Positions 1 through 11,710 are shown, counted from the stretch's first letter. The stretch is 64,000 bases of DNA from Dendrophyllia cribrosa (GCA_024195265.1 JAJLRJ010000007.1:32737948-32801947); one strand, 5' to 3'. Numbers and translations are program-made. Notes: a model not told the origin generated them from the letters alone.

Positions 1-1
1 A

Positions 2-466
2 AAATATGAGGATTCACTGCAATGGAAGGAGATCTATCAGCTGCCGTTCAAAGTTGCTATTGATTCGAGATCACGGGAGTTTCAATTTAGAGTGTTACAT
101 AGGTACTTAGCAACAAATATGTTTCTTCATAAAACTAGCTTGGTTCCCTGTCCGTTGTGCACATTTTGTGAAAAAGAAAATGAATCCCTTGAACATTTAT
201 TTATAAACTGTGATTTTACTAGAAAATTTTGGCAAGATTTTATCCTCTTTTGTAATAAGATTAAAATTAAGCTGGATACACTCTCTGATGTTGACAAAAT
301 TTTTGGAATTTGGGAGACAAGCACAGACTGTTTATTGCTCAACCATTTAATAATTTTGGCAAAACAGCATATTTACTTCTGTCGAAATAAAGACCGTGTT
401 CCTTCCTTAAACATCTACCTTTCTAAAGTGGCTTTAACATATCATTATTGCAACAGTCGTTGCTGA
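2..466 (+). CDS. LINE (non-LTR retrotransposon) ORF2, C-terminal end
   Basis: The frame is already open at base 2, so this is the 3' part of a longer ORF cut by the window edge. It ends at TGC TGA (466). The peptide contains the basic stretch typical of the region after the reverse transcriptase (LPFKVAIDSRSREFQFRVLHR) and then a zinc-knuckle-like motif, CPLCTFCEKENESLEHLFINC, close to the zf-RVT domain that ends many animal LINE ORF2 proteins. In the family this segment binds template RNA or DNA after the RT domain. No stop or frameshift is visible in these 154 codons, so the insertion may be fairly young. The exact LINE clade cannot be told from so short a piece. It could equally be a truncated copy whose 5' part is missing outside the window. 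Confidence 0.8.
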   Translation, partial: KYEDSLQWKEIYQLPFKVAIDSRSREFQFRVLHRYLATNMFLHKTSLVPCPLCTFCEKENESLEHLFINCDFTRKFWQDFILFCNKIKIKLDTLSDVDKIFGIWETSTDCLLLNHLIILAKQHIYFCRNKDRVPSLNIYLSKVALTYHYCNSRC

Positions 467-790
467 CTCAAAAGGCAAGCGATCCGTTCACGACGCTAGG
501 AGGAAGAAATATGTACTGAAGACTCAAGCTGGCAGCCAAATTACATGGGTATATTACGCTTTTATTTTAACAAAAGAACGTTAATACCAAATACTTTTCT
601 TGTTCTTTTGTTTTTCGTCCCTTATTTTATAGAGTTTATTATAGGGTTACTTAATTTTTCTTACTTGTGTCTTTCTTGTATTGTATTTTAAATTGTATTT
701 AAAGTGTATTGTATTGTATTGCAAAAAATTGTACTGTAAAAAATTGTATTGTATGTAAAATTGAGATAAATATCAATAAATATCAATAAA
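467..790 (+). repeat. LINE 3' UTR with TATTG-type simple tail
   Basis: After the LINE stop codon the sequence runs into A+T-rich DNA that ends in degenerate TATTG and TATCAATAAA repeats (about 665-790). Simple-sequence tails of this sort are usual at LINE 3' ends, so the element probably ends near 790. No target-site duplication can be tested because the 5' end is outside the window. Confidence 0.55.
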
Positions 791-1072
791 ATACAAAAAA
801 AAGTTATAGGTAAAATATTAGCGTTGACGAATAAGGGAATTGCATGATCGCGTGTCTGTGTAATACATCATACGAAGTACTCTTTTCTGGAGAGTTATAT
901 TTTTTTAAGGTAATTCTTGCATGCCTGACGCCAGGCAGCAAGACCTTAAGTAATAATAATAATTTCGAATTAGCTGGTAAAGTTTTTTTAACGAATCCAT
1001 ATTGCTAAAAGTATGCGCCACTTTAAATAAATATTGTATTGTATTGTATTGTAACTTGAAACAATAGACATG

Positions 1073-1134
1073 ACTACGAGGTTTAGGGGAATAAACCATA
1101 TAAACCCGCTTATCATTCCCCTAAGCCTCGTAGT
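1073..1134. repeat. 20-bp inverted repeat with 22-bp loop
   Basis: ACTACGAGGTTTAGGGGAAT at 1073-1092 is matched in reverse complement at 1115-1134 with one mismatch. The loop is AT-rich. It resembles the remnant of a small palindromic element rather than a transcript hairpin of known type. Confidence 0.6.
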
Positions 1135-1410
1135 GATGACTATTTTTTCATGTTCATATATCGAAATTGGGCTATTGAAATAATTGGTGTATTGCGCTCC
1201 TTGATCATCAACTGCACAAATGATCCCGTCTCCCTGTTGTGGAGGTTTCATTCTAGCACACCACTCATTCGTCACTATCACATTCGGAGTCCGAATATAG
1301 ATAATAATCTTCTATGCTTTCGATGCATTTACCCACTTAAGGCATGTTGGTGTCCAGAAACTCGTGGTAGGACAAAACAATTTCATGTTGTTCAAGAGTA
1401 ACGGGAACGA

Positions 1411-1568
1411 GTTCTCCCCAGAGACATTTCCGGCAAGGAATATAGCTGCTTTCCATATTCAGCCCGTTTGGAAAGAAACAAATAATATTGCTCAGTCGTT
1501 CTCCCCATAGACATTTTCGGCAAGGAGTGTAGCCGCTTTTCATATTCAGCCTGTTTGGAAAGAAACAA
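1411..1568. repeat. Tandem duplication, 71-bp units with 87-bp period
   Basis: The 71-bp segments 1411-1481 and 1498-1568 match at most positions. Read on the minus strand each unit encodes a C-x2-C peptide, PCRKCLWGE, in the same frame. The units could be remnants of a zinc-knuckle repeat in a lost ORF, or a plain local duplication. Confidence 0.6.
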
Positions 1569-2858
1569 CTGAGTTTAGTCCAAGGGTGACTTTTGCTGCT
1601 TCTTCGGTTCCCTCTGAATTCAATGCGATCGCAAGAATGGTCATCTGTTTGCGAAGAAAAGATACAAGCCTATGCATTTCAACTGTTAAGAGGGAGATTT
1701 CTTCTCCACGCCTCTCCTTTAAACAATGCAGTTCAATGGCCGTTCTCCTTGTAGAATTGGGTATAGCATGCGGAAATGTGGGCGAAGACTGAACATCGGC
1801 GTATCAGAAGAAGGATCCTTTACATAATCAAATGCCAAGGTAGCACCACCCTGAATAGTATTGTGACAAGCTTTCGTTTTCTTCACGTTGTCAGTGACCT
1901 TTGTTATTTGCTTCGATAACTTTATCGCAATGGCTTGACCGTCTGAATTGAAAGCAACAAAGAGACATTGGTATAAAACAATAACAATGGAACCTGAGGC
2001 AAATACCATAAAAGCTCAATTTAGCTTCCCTTTGGAAATCACATTTTGTAATAAGCCCTCCTACTGTATCTATTAACCCCTACCCCACCCCTTTATGCCA
2101 GGCTGATGTAAATGACTTTCAGCAATATATTTGGCCTCACTTTGTAGTCTGTATTTTTATAAATGACGTTGCATTTGTAAGACGGTGATACATGTACATT
2201 GTATATATTGTGGTTCGAGTTTTTCTTTGGTTTAAAAATTTTCAAAGCAGTTTGATTTTTATTTTCTTTTGTTTGAGATTATGTTAATTATTCTGGGACA
2301 AAGAAAAATAAAAAATTAAAGTGGTTTGTAAATTTTCATCCGAAAGAAAAATTTGAACCACAACATACATAACCGATTTCTTGTTGTGTTGTAGTTCGAT
2401 TTATTTCCTCTAAGATTTGTTATTTGAAATAAGCCCCCTTTCTTGAGGCCTAACATCAAACAAGCCTCCCTGTGGTTCTGTTGTGGAAAGGATGTTGTGG
2501 AGATGACTGTTTGACAGAAGCCCCAGGAAAGAACAACCCCAGTTTCAGGCATCACTCTGGAATGACCCCAAACAAATATGCAGTGTACACAGCCAGGTAC
2601 ATACATTGTATGCAGAGTAAATTTAATGTTCTTACCATCTTTGGTTGTAAAGGCGGCTTCTTTGACTCAAGAACATCTGTAAATCTCTCAGAGATACTTT
2701 GCAGTGTATGAACATGTCAAAAGCCATGTCCATAAGTGTAAAATGGAAAGCAGTAGTTGGTCTGTCAGGTGGACCAGGCCAAAGGTGTAGTCATACTAAG
2801 GTGACTATAGGATGCTCACACTGGCGGAAAGTAACACTCTTTGAATGGTGGTTACCTA

Positions 2859-2886
2859 TACATATATATATATATATATATATATA
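2859..2886. repeat. (TA)n microsatellite
   Basis: About 12 TA dinucleotides. It sits at one edge of a segment carrying a hammerhead-like core; a second (TA)n lies at 3042-3058 on the other side, so the two probably mark the ends of one small element. Confidence 0.8.
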
Positions 2887-2969
2887 AAATCTTTCACAAG
2901 CACCAATATAAAAAAGCGCAGTCTCCATGAATAAATATATACTATCACAAATGAAGACAAATTGTAAAT

Positions 2970-3022
2970 TTTGTCAATACCTATATTTCGGCTGCATTCA
3001 ACAGCCTTCATCAGGGTAAAAT
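2970..3022 (-). ncRNA. Candidate hammerhead-like ribozyme core
   Basis: On the minus strand the order is UACC, CUGAUGA, an extra A, GGCUG, a 7-nt loop, CAGCC, GAAA, then AUAUA and GGUA. GGCUG pairs with CAGCC to form stem II, UACC pairs with GGUA to form stem I, and the short self-complementary AUAU could form stem III, mainly between two copies. This follows the layout reported for minimal type I hammerheads in Penelope-like elements. The unpaired A beside stem II departs from the textbook core and may reduce or abolish cleavage. Flanking (TA)n tracts mark a small element of about 160 bp. Activity is not shown by sequence alone. Confidence 0.4.
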
Positions 3023-3365
3023 GGTCGTTACAAAAGCACTCATATATATATATATATTATTTGCATTAATAAAATGAAGACTAGCAGGTTCATAATGTAC
3101 ATGTATGTATGTATACTGCAAACAGACATTTTACTGGTATAAAAAGAACCTCAGTGTGTATTTTTGACAAAGAAAATTGTTTTTTTATCAATATTTATAT
3201 TAATTTATTTTACATTGTATAATAATTTTACTGTTTAAAGTGTTTTGTCTAAGAACACAAAAACAATGGACGATGCCAGCCAAGTTTGCACATGGACCAT
3301 TTGATCCAAAGTCAGTACCAGGTCCCTGACATATTTAATCAACTGGACAGAGGTGACAACACATA

Positions 3366-3966
3366 CACTAAAAACCCGCATAAAAGAACACATGTTTTGG
3401 GGGTTCAGGCTGATTTTGTTCTTATATATCGGGTGTTTTCTGCAAAATCAGCCTGAAAATGTTCTTAGTTCTTAAAATTGTTTCTAAAAAGTAAATACTG
3501 CATAGACTACCAACAGATGAAATCAATGTGCAAACACAACATTTTAATAAATGGATGGAACTACAGTAACCTTAACTGCATTAATCAAGGCAATACGTAA
3601 TACAGTATTACATTGGGGGAGGGGTAGCAGTTCTGGTGATAAACAACACGAAACTCAGCAAAAGTCAAGCAAATTCAAAATGCACCAGCTCCCCCTCCCC
3701 AATTGCTAAATGTACCCTGGAAATTCCCATACCTGCTGTAAAACTCTGTGTGCAATGGTCTAGCACATATATATTGATCTACCTACATGTAGTACTGTAC
3801 CCTAGTAGGTTATTCTAATATAACTGGCAGCCAATTTTTTTTATATAAGAACAATTTTCATTTTTCAGACTGAATGTGTTCTTATGTACATGTATATAGT
3901 ACTTTTTGACCAAATTTCAGCCTGAGTGTTCTTAATCCACTTGTTCTTTTATGCGGGTTTCTACTG
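3366..3966. mobile_element. Mariner-type MITE with TA target duplication
   Basis: Terminal inverted repeats CACTAAAAACCCGCATAAAA (left) and the complement of CAGTAGAAACCCGCATAAAA (right) are each flanked by TA. Inside, a short phrase related to TTCAGCCTGA...TGTTCTTA recurs in both orientations. There is no transposase ORF, so it is non-autonomous. The ends resemble the element at 61871-62384, which inserted in another place with the same TA rule. Confidence 0.75.
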
Positions 3967-4203
3967 TATTTAATTTATCAACTGCAAAAACTCATACATA
4001 TTTTGTGGTTATCATCACTTGGATAGAGTGCTCAATACATGGTAAACTGAGTGAAAAACAGCTCACCTCCACTGACTGTCAGCCAACTGTCGGCCGACAA
4101 ATAACCAACAGTTTACCGACATGATTTCACACGATGATCACAACCGAGCATGAAACTCAAGTTACTGTTTTGTAACATCACATTGTGTAAAATATATATA
4201 TTT

Positions 4204-4431
4204 AACAACTATTCACCACTACCCACCTACACCAAGGTGAATAGTTGTTTTAGTATATACTGAAACAGTGAGATAATATAATGAAAATGATGCTTTTTAA
4301 CTCATTTATTCCTGCCAACGATTACAATTTTCATGTGCAAATTACTGGGAGGTGAATAGCACTTGCTATTCCGAGTTTCAGTAGCCAATCAGAGCGTGCC
4401 AACAATGCTATCCACTGTTTCAGTATATACT
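4204..4431. repeat. Small element with two nested inverted repeats
   Basis: AACAACTATTCACC (4204-4217) faces its complement at 4236-4249, and AGTATATACTGAAACAGTG (4252-4270) faces its complement at 4413-4431. The second pair brackets about 140 bp without coding potential. This looks like a short MITE inserted beside a hairpin. Confidence 0.6.
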
Positions 4432-4587
4432 ATATATATATATATAAGCAGGATAAATATGGTACACCAAACCAATGACTCCCAGTAGAAGGATCCACGT
4501 AGGATACAGTGCTTCTATGTGAATTTGTAGATAAGTGTACGAAGATGTGACATAGAAACAAACTTCTAACTGTTCCGGCTGTTTAAT

Positions 4588-4628
4588 TCAGTCGATGTTT
4601 CGGCCTTCGGCCTTCTTCAGGTGGAACT
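4588..4628 (-). ncRNA. Hammerhead-like core, left arm
   Basis: The minus strand reads CUGAAGA, A, GGCC, GAA, GGCC, GAAAC, AUC. Position 7 of the hammerhead core tolerates any base, so CUGAAGA is acceptable. Stem II is GGCC/GGCC with a three-base loop. The AUC in place of GUC weakens the short stem III relative to the right arm. Confidence 0.35.
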
Positions 4629-4691
4629 ATTTACAGATAAAAATTTAAAAAGCTGAAGCTTTTTCTAGCTTTTTAAATTTTTATCTGTAAA

Positions 4692-4730
4692 TAGTTCCAC
4701 CTGAAGAAGGCCGAAGGCCGAAACGTCGAC
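4692..4730 (+). ncRNA. Hammerhead-like core, right arm
   Basis: The plus strand reads CUGAAGA (4701-4707), A, GGCC, GAA, GGCC, GAAAC (4720-4724), GUC (4725-4727). ACGU could act as a two-base-pair stem III with C as the cleavage-site base. Stem I pairing is weak (only one or two pairs seen). As in the minus-strand core at 2970-3022, an extra A sits next to stem II. Confidence 0.35.
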
Positions 4731-4884
4731 TGAATTAAACAGCCGGAACAGTTAGAAGTTTGTTTCTATGTCACATCTTCGTACACTTATATATATATAT
4801 ATATATCAGGCTCCTTCAGTACAACTGATAAAAATTAAAAATATTTAAATACTTGGAATAATTTTTTTTTAAAAAGGTCATATA

Positions 4885-5165
4885 GCGGGCAAGTTTGTAA
4901 ACAACAGCGATCGACTCAGCTCAACTTCGATGTTTGAAAATTTGGTGTGCTGATAGAAGGGACTATAAAAAGCCACATCAACTACAGGTAATGATGATTT
5001 AACCATTTCTTGTATACTTTAGCTGTGAATTTTTGTAAGACATACTGTCCTCGCTGCAGTTCGTTCAGACGTTTCGCTGCTATGTTTAGGTAGCCATGTG
5101 TTTGTTCATTTTGTTTTGATTCTGAATTGTACTTTTTAAGACATGAAACACCTGTAACAAAACAT
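4885..5165 (+). repeat. Outer inverted repeat, left copy
   Basis: Matches 14005-14245 in reverse complement, with shared phrases such as AAGTTTGTAAACAACAGCGA and AAAAGCCACATCAACTACAG. Identity is moderate, with several small indels, so the element is not recent. Confidence 0.65.
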
Positions 5166-5329
5166 TCTGTGTTTTAATTTGTGTAGTCTCATCTCTGCTC
5201 CTGTTCTTTACATAGACGGAAGATCTTCGTAGAAACTCTCAAGTTGTGTACGCTTATTAATCAGTTAGATTGGCAAAATGTTTCGGCATTTGCAGCTTGT
5301 TGTGTCAGAAATGGCACAAGGTAAAATTA

Positions 5330-5545
5330 ATTGTAAGCCTTTTTACTTAAAGAAGGTTGTATCTCTCAATGATTTTTTTCTGGAAATTGTGATTTGTTAT
5401 CAATGTGTTGAATTATAAAACAGTTATAGTGCTCAAGTTTGCACAATATCGCCTGATTTTAGCCAACTTGGCCTTAACCACCTCGTTGGCTAAGTATCCG
5501 GCAATATAACACTTCACTTTCTCACTATAACTGTTAAATATTTAC
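5330..5545 (+). repeat. Inner inverted repeat, left copy
   Basis: Matches 10145-10380 in reverse complement, with shared phrases such as ATCAATGTGTTGAATTATAA and TTGGCTAAGTATC. It contains its own imperfect palindrome (CACAATATCGCC...TAGCCAAC...GTTGGCTAA). Confidence 0.65.
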
Positions 5546-5773
5546 CAAAGCAAATTCCAAGACAGTGAAGGTAATAATTCAGCCGATCCTGTATATAATT
5601 GGGAGTTCAGAAAGTGTCCCCTTAAATACAGGTGGCGGCTCGTTATAAGTATAATACACTGTCAGATAGCAAATAAAACTCGGATTTTGTAAACTGGCTG
5701 AATACAGCCTCAACTGCTATATTTGTTGAATTATTCATCTACATTTATTTCGTAAGCTTAATCACTTATCATG

Positions 5774-6247
5774 CTAACATACTGTACCTTCCACAAATCC
5801 AGAACATGGTAAGTATTGAGATTGGAGTGGAGATTTCTTGCACCTCCAAGCACAGAAAAGCTTTCGGTTTGTGCATCTCATTACAAGGGCTTCCGTTTCG
5901 TGGCACCAAACAGAGGAACTAATGGGAAAGTACGAGTCCTCCATTGCTGCATCAGCGACACGATCTCTAACCTCATTCCACTTTATTTGTTCCTGTCTTC
6001 GGCGATTTTCGTGAGCAATCACCGAATGCTGCAGAAAATCAGCAGTTTCGCCTACATCCTCCACATGACAGTCGTGCAGCGAAGGCAATTCTGCAGCGGA
6101 GCCGCATCTATTGTGGCGGTCTAAGGACACTGAAATATCTTGCCTTCTCGATCCTCTTCTGTCAATAAACGTTGCTTTAAAAGATTCGGGCTTTAAACGC
6201 TTCGTGACCGGGAAAATAATAAACAATAAAGCGAAAAGCGAATCCAA
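5774..6247 (-). pseudogene. Transposase N-terminal exon, KDZ-like (Kyakuja-Dileera-Zisupton)
   Basis: A 157-codon frame on the minus strand. It is rich in charged residues, with RRGSRRQDISVSLDRH, ELPSLHDCHVEDVGETA and RRRQEQIKWNEVRDRVADAA, followed by a C/H pattern WCHETEALVMRCTNRKLFC. That order, a basic start, an amphipathic helix with WNEVRDRVADA, then a metal-binding finger, resembles the N-terminus of KDZ transposases; this is recognition by pattern, not a search result. A possible donor (GGAG|GTGCAAGA) lies after LFCAWR. An ATGGCGG in good context stands about 45 bp upstream, but a run of five T at 6252-6256 puts it one base out of frame. No downstream catalytic exon is visible before the left repeat, so the copy is truncated. 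Confidence 0.45.
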
Positions 6248-6459
6248 AATATTAAAAACACCGAGAAGCTTCGTCCGCCATTATGGTTTTATTTTGGCCA
6301 CATTCTATTCTGAACGATGATTGGTCTGAATAATTTTTAATGGCAGCCATTGTCATGTGAGCCGGCACAGATGATCATTTAACCTGGGTAGAACCCGTAA
6401 TTCTAAATTTAGAAGATATGGGTTTAACCCATTTAGAATCCGAGATACGGGTGAGAAAA

Positions 6460-6570
6460 GTCCAAACGTGGCTTTTGCGGCCGAAGTCAGCATGTTCTAG
6501 AACATTACACAACGTTGCGAAATGTTCTAGAGAACATGCTGAACTCGGGCGGAAAAGGCAATTTTGGACT
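6460..6570. repeat. Imperfect palindrome of about 110 bp
   Basis: GTCCAAACGTGGCTTTTGCGG ends face TGCCTTTTCCGCCC-type sequence, and the core CATGTTCTAGAACATT / AATGTTCTAGAGAACATG is strongly self-complementary. No coding potential. It is probably a small MITE. Confidence 0.55.
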
Positions 6571-9500
6571 TTTCTCGGTCATTGTGTGCCATTTTATCGA
6601 AATATCGAGCTGGAGTTTTTATTGTCCATGAGGTCTGAGGAAGCGTCTGGGAGTTTGCACTGTCTTTCGTTTTTTGCCGTTCAAAAATGTCTAAAGTCCG
6701 CAATATAAAAACAAAAGACAGTATTGCTAGTCTTTTTTCTCTTCCTCTCGCTCCCTTTCCTTTTTCTTTCTCTTTTTAGGCTGATCTGCGTCATAAAACC
6801 CTTGTTTGAGCGTACTGAGTTGTAGTGAAATCCGGCTGTAATTTTCATCAACCACGTTTTCAAAAAGTCAGTTATAAATTTATTAGCTTAAATTATTTGT
6901 AGCCGTTGTTATCAGTTTAGTATCTTTATCAAATGAAGAAATGGTAGATATGGTCAAACAGAGCGTGAAACGGGTTCCTTTATAACCGTTGCATTTTGCT
7001 TATAGCCGATGCAGCCATTATAGCAACACAGGATATCACTCAAACAGAGGATGACAAGCCTGCGTCAGAGAGCTTTGGGTCAGGGACAACACATGGAGTA
7101 TTACATGGAGAATTAGCCGCTCAATACTGGCGAATCGGATGCTTTCGGTCCGTCAGTCAGCGTGACGGTCTGGGATAAGCCGGAAATAACAGGAATTTGA
7201 CAGGTTGCACCAGTCAGAACCGGTTGGTCAACCGCAAACCAGTGTTATTAGAGTTGTAAACGTTGTTGAATTTCGAATGAGTTTTTAGCATCTTGCGTTT
7301 CGTCTTGTTGTTGTTTTCCTCGCGTTAACTCCTCGCACAAACAGTTTACACTTCATACAGTGTGATTGAGATTCCTCGATCGCCAAACTTAAGGCAGGTT
7401 AGACTTCATTTACTGATTCTTTGAATTTTTACGTTTTACATTTAAAACGCGTCGAATGTTTTTAAAACAACGTTTCAACAAGGTGGCAATAAGTTTATTA
7501 TACCGTACAATTCGCGAATTATGTTCACAAAAACTGAAAGATTAATTATAATATCAAGTGCCAGTATATTTTTGATTTCTTGTTTCGCCGTTTTTCAATC
7601 GCTGGCTTTCATAAAAAAATGTCTTACTTCTAGGTTTGAATCTGTTTTGGCGAAGGGCAAAATTAATTTGCATTTCTGTGTTGTGGGAGCTGGTTTTGAT
7701 TGTAAAAGAAATACGCGAATTGTATTGAAATGTACAGGCATCTTATAATACAAACGCATAATTTTTTAGTCAATCAACCCGGGTCACTAAGATTGACGCT
7801 TCAGAGAAGGATCGAAAAAAAATTGTTTTTCTTTAACATCTGAGTGCTGAAACATTTAAATGCCAAAACTACTATGGCGAACCCCATGTGTTTTTAATAT
7901 TCCAAGTTGAAATGTCGATTATCTAAAATTATTAGAGGCAATGGAGTCGTTCTCTTTTATTTGAACATACCCGATTTTTTCCCTTCAAAACTCGAATTGA
8001 GCGACAGCTTCACTAGAAAAGACTGAAATACAACAGGGCACGTTCTTAAAATTCGTTCTGTTAATGTGCCATGAATAAATGAAAAGAATGGAGAAAAATT
8101 CAAGAAACAAAACAAAGAAATAATAAATCAAAGGGTGAGTTGGCTTGAGGACAACTCAGTAAAGAATTAAATGTTTTCGCAGTGTTTATATAATAACTAT
8201 TTTAGAGCTGATTTTCTTGGTCGGTTGAGAATTTAATATCTATTTGGTTTGTAATTAGTGCCGCTTCAACTCACTGACTGAATTGTCAGTTTGAATATGC
8301 AGATTAGAATCAACAGACGCATCTTTTATTTAGTAAGACCTGTTCTGCCATTAAAAAATATAAACGTGAGTTTTAGCATCTGGAATATCTTCACAAAATA
8401 ATAAAGTAAGTTAACTATGATAATAAGGCTACTTTCACACTAGGTCACTACTAAAGGTCCGGCCATTTAAACGAAGCCTAATCAGAACTATCTAACTATA
8501 TTGTAGTAAGTACAGAATAAAAGAGTGCGTTCGACATGTTTATCAGCTGAAAGAAGTAGTGTAGATGCCGATTTATTCCCTGCTAAATGTTTTGTTCACC
8601 CTTAACCGCCGCTAATTTCCGTTTCGTAAACGGTCGATGCCAATTCTTGGTGAATTCTGATTCCACTAAGACGAGACATTCAATGTGAAATTTGCTGCCA
8701 CATGAGAGTAAGAAACAGCGTGACAGCTGCGTTACTTTGGAGTAGCTGCAAAATTTCCCACCATTCCTGACCAGTTCATTAACATGTGTCAATATTGCTT
8801 TGAAGAACGAGGCATAACACAATAGGCACTTTTGTTATTCAACGAGATGCAAACAAGTGACCGGGTATTCTGCAATTTAGCTGTTGCGTAGAACTTGAAC
8901 GAGCGAAGAACTTCAACATTAGCGTAGCGACGCAAGCATCACCACGTGAGTCGAGCTTCGATGCGTGAGTCGCCGCATGATCTTACGTGGCCGCAAATTT
9001 GGCAAACAGAGAAAATGGCCTCCAAACTCGATTTTTCTTCGCTGGGGGTAAACAGGCAAACCAACATGTGACACAGGACACCAGATACAAAATTAGACTC
9101 GCGGTCTAGTTAAGACAAGAAATGGATCTCCACATCTGTTTATAAGTGACGTTCTCGACAGTAATAAGTAATAAAAGCTTAAAACTTGGCCCGCTGGTCA
9201 TGAAGGACGCGAGATTTAGAATCAAAATGGCGGCTTATTATGCGGAAGGAGCTACTTTTGTCGGCTGCATCGCGCCAATTTTTTTTTTTTCACCTACAAG
9301 TGACATGGAAATAACCGCTGTCTTCTATCACTTAACCTAGGCCTCCAAACTACTTTTAAGTATATAGTGAGCACCCACCTTTTCGGCTCCGGTGCACGAA
9401 GAGGAGGGAAATACTGCTTTTGGGAGACAATATCAAACAAATTTGAATTCCTCTTGAAGAAAGTATTCATGATAAACTGAAAACATCATGAGAGATGTTG

Positions 9501-10144
9501 GTCTATCAGTTTTAGGGTTTGATGAGTTTAGCATACACGGTTAGCGAGATGTTAATCTACCTCTACCGATCTGGAGAAAGGTGAAATAGCACAGTGATCA
9601 TGTCTAGAAACAAGAGAAATCATTAGATCGAAAGACAGCCAGTTACCAGAGTTTTTGTAATACCTTGGATCGCTGCAACTACATGACGGAGTTTTCTGTA
9701 AAGGGATTAAATAGAGGCTGGCCATAGCGATGAGTAGAAGCATTCTATCCAGAATAAAAACCAAAATTGGGAGTAGGGAAAATGCATGCGCGTCAGGTGT
9801 GACAGAGAGCAAGCTATGGACGGTCTTTTGAGCGCTCTGATGTTTTCAACATTTTTCAGGTTTGAGATCTTTGTAGCAAGTTCCTTTGGAAACCATCATT
9901 AGATATCCTATAATAATTAAAATATAATTTGGCGCCAACTTTGTGACGACATTTTTCCGCCAAACATGCAAATATCTGTAAACCTAAGCAGACAGAAATT
10001 TAGAGAATAACGAGTTCTACATTTTATAAAACTCCAGGTGAACTTAAAAAAAAAAAGCAAAAAGTTAAATTAAATTTATCGTTTTGGCTGTCACATTTGT
10101 TCACCTTTTTTCTCGTACTTAAAACAGCTGTAGTGTCCATTTTG
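6571..10144. other. Interior of the large element, no clear gene
   Basis: No ORF here could be tied to a family. A plus-strand frame at 6996-7178 follows a good acceptor (TGCTTATAG|CCGATG) and reads as a plausible exon, and a 79-codon minus-strand frame at 8583-8822 is open, but neither has recognisable motifs or matching splice partners. The remainder is A+T-rich non-coding sequence. Confidence 0.35.
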
Positions 10145-10380
10145 TTGTGTTGAACTGCAATGCATATTACAAAATATTTAACAGTAAGAGTGCGAAGGCG
10201 AGTGCAATATCGCGCCCGATACTTAGCCGACGAGGCCGTAGACCACGTTGGCTAAAATCAGGCGATATTGCGCAAGATTGAGCACTATAGCTGTTTTATA
10301 ATTCAACACATTGATAACAAATCACAGTTTCGAGAAGAAATAATTAAGATATACAACCTTTTATTCAGTAAAAAGGCTTA
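10145..10380 (-). repeat. Inner inverted repeat, right copy
   Basis: Reverse complement of 5330-5545 at most positions. The apparent 88-codon ORF running through it (10268-10534) is an artefact of the repeat. Confidence 0.65.
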
Positions 10381-11710
10381 TGGCTTCGTCAATTCCAAGC
10401 CCGCTCATCCCCCCGGGCATTTTATAACTCTTCCCTCCCAAGGGTGGGTATTGTCAAAACAACGGATTTTAAAAGTGGTACATGCTTCGTTGTTTATTTT
10501 TAATTTCCTGATTGCCCCCAATTTAAAAATATAAAAACTGTTTTGATAAACGCGCACTTCGTTTGGGTCCCGCACTTTTCAAGTGAACCGGAGCAACAGA
10601 CAGAACGCATTCACTTTCCATTTCAGGCTATCATTTTTAAAATAAGTTTCACACAATTTTCAAAACAGGCCGACTAGTTTCTTACCTTTCAGGTGCCACT
10701 GAAGATAGTATCACGGCAATTTTTTATGATGTTGACGTCTTATTTGCCAACATTCGTGGCCGTGGTGTCTTTCCTTCAGAATATGTCGCAACAGAAGGAT
10801 TCGGCTATTTTAAAACGAGTCAATGGCAACTTAACTTGAAAATTTCAAACGTAAAAACGAAAATCGACAGGAAATTATTGGAGTCAAAAGTTTTTTGAAA
10901 ACAAAACATACATATTTTAACGAATGAAGGAAGGGATATAAGTTATACTGAGGTAAAACGGAAGAATTCCTAGCATGAATTAAGATCCATTTCTCTGATT
11001 TGTGAACAATTATTGCTTCCATGATTAATCATTAAAATAAAGTCTCGTCCGTGGGGATTTGTACGCATGAGCTGACCCCATCGTGGGGCATTTGCAACAT
11101 TATTTAAAAACAAAGACAAATGCCCGGGGGAGGGGGGGGGGATGATATTATATTATATTATATTTTACCTCGCGCCATTTCTTGACAAACAAGCATAAGC
11201 AGCTAAAAATAATTTAATGTACACAAATTGATAGTTTTATACGAAGAGATTTCGTCTACGTAAAAAACGGGACAGATTAGTGACTGAACGAATTAAACCA
11301 CAGTAAAATGGCAGAGAATTCCTTAGTGACAAGTACTGTAAAACAACAAAAATGCAAGTAAAAAAAAATGCAAGCAATGAAACGTCACACATGTTTATTT
11401 ATTTATCTATATAATCTTGGAGCACTTAAAAACGTTGTTGACTCGCTCTTAACTTGTACTCTTGTAAGCGATTCTTCGTAGTGATCAAATCGGATGTTTT
11501 CTCTGGTATGACTTTGGTACAGAGCAAGAGCTTTGTGATAATTATCACTCGGTACTTCAAAACAAATTAATTCACTGAATAAACAATCTTAAATCGGGTC
11601 TTTCTGTTTTGCAATGATGCTATTCACCTCAAGGTCAATTGGGTTATGATTTGATCCCTACTTCGGGTTGACATTTCGCGATATCCTTACTGGAAAAATG
11701 CCATATTCTT

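Larger units (their letters stand above)
791..2858. other. Intergenic stretch, no recognisable gene
   Basis: Nothing here is recognisable by family. It includes a short TATTG array (about 1033-1052), an inverted repeat and a tandem duplication listed separately. A 96-codon minus-strand ORF at 1719-2009 has no motif I recognise and no clear splice sites around it; it may be a worn transposon fragment. Confidence 0.4.
4531..4790. repeat. Near-perfect 124-bp inverted repeat, 12-bp loop
   Basis: 4531-4654 and 4667-4790 are reverse complements with essentially one visible mismatch (GTCGATG against GTCGACG). Each arm carries a hammerhead-like core pointing away from the loop. The right side runs into a (TA)n tract at 4789-4806. 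Head-to-head long terminal sequences with ribozyme-like motifs are typical of Penelope-like elements, so this may be two inverted 3' ends; no reverse transcriptase is adjacent. Confidence 0.8.

Noticed and set aside
1150..1401. 83-codon plus-strand frame
   Set aside because: No motif, no splice context, and overlapping open frames on the other strand.
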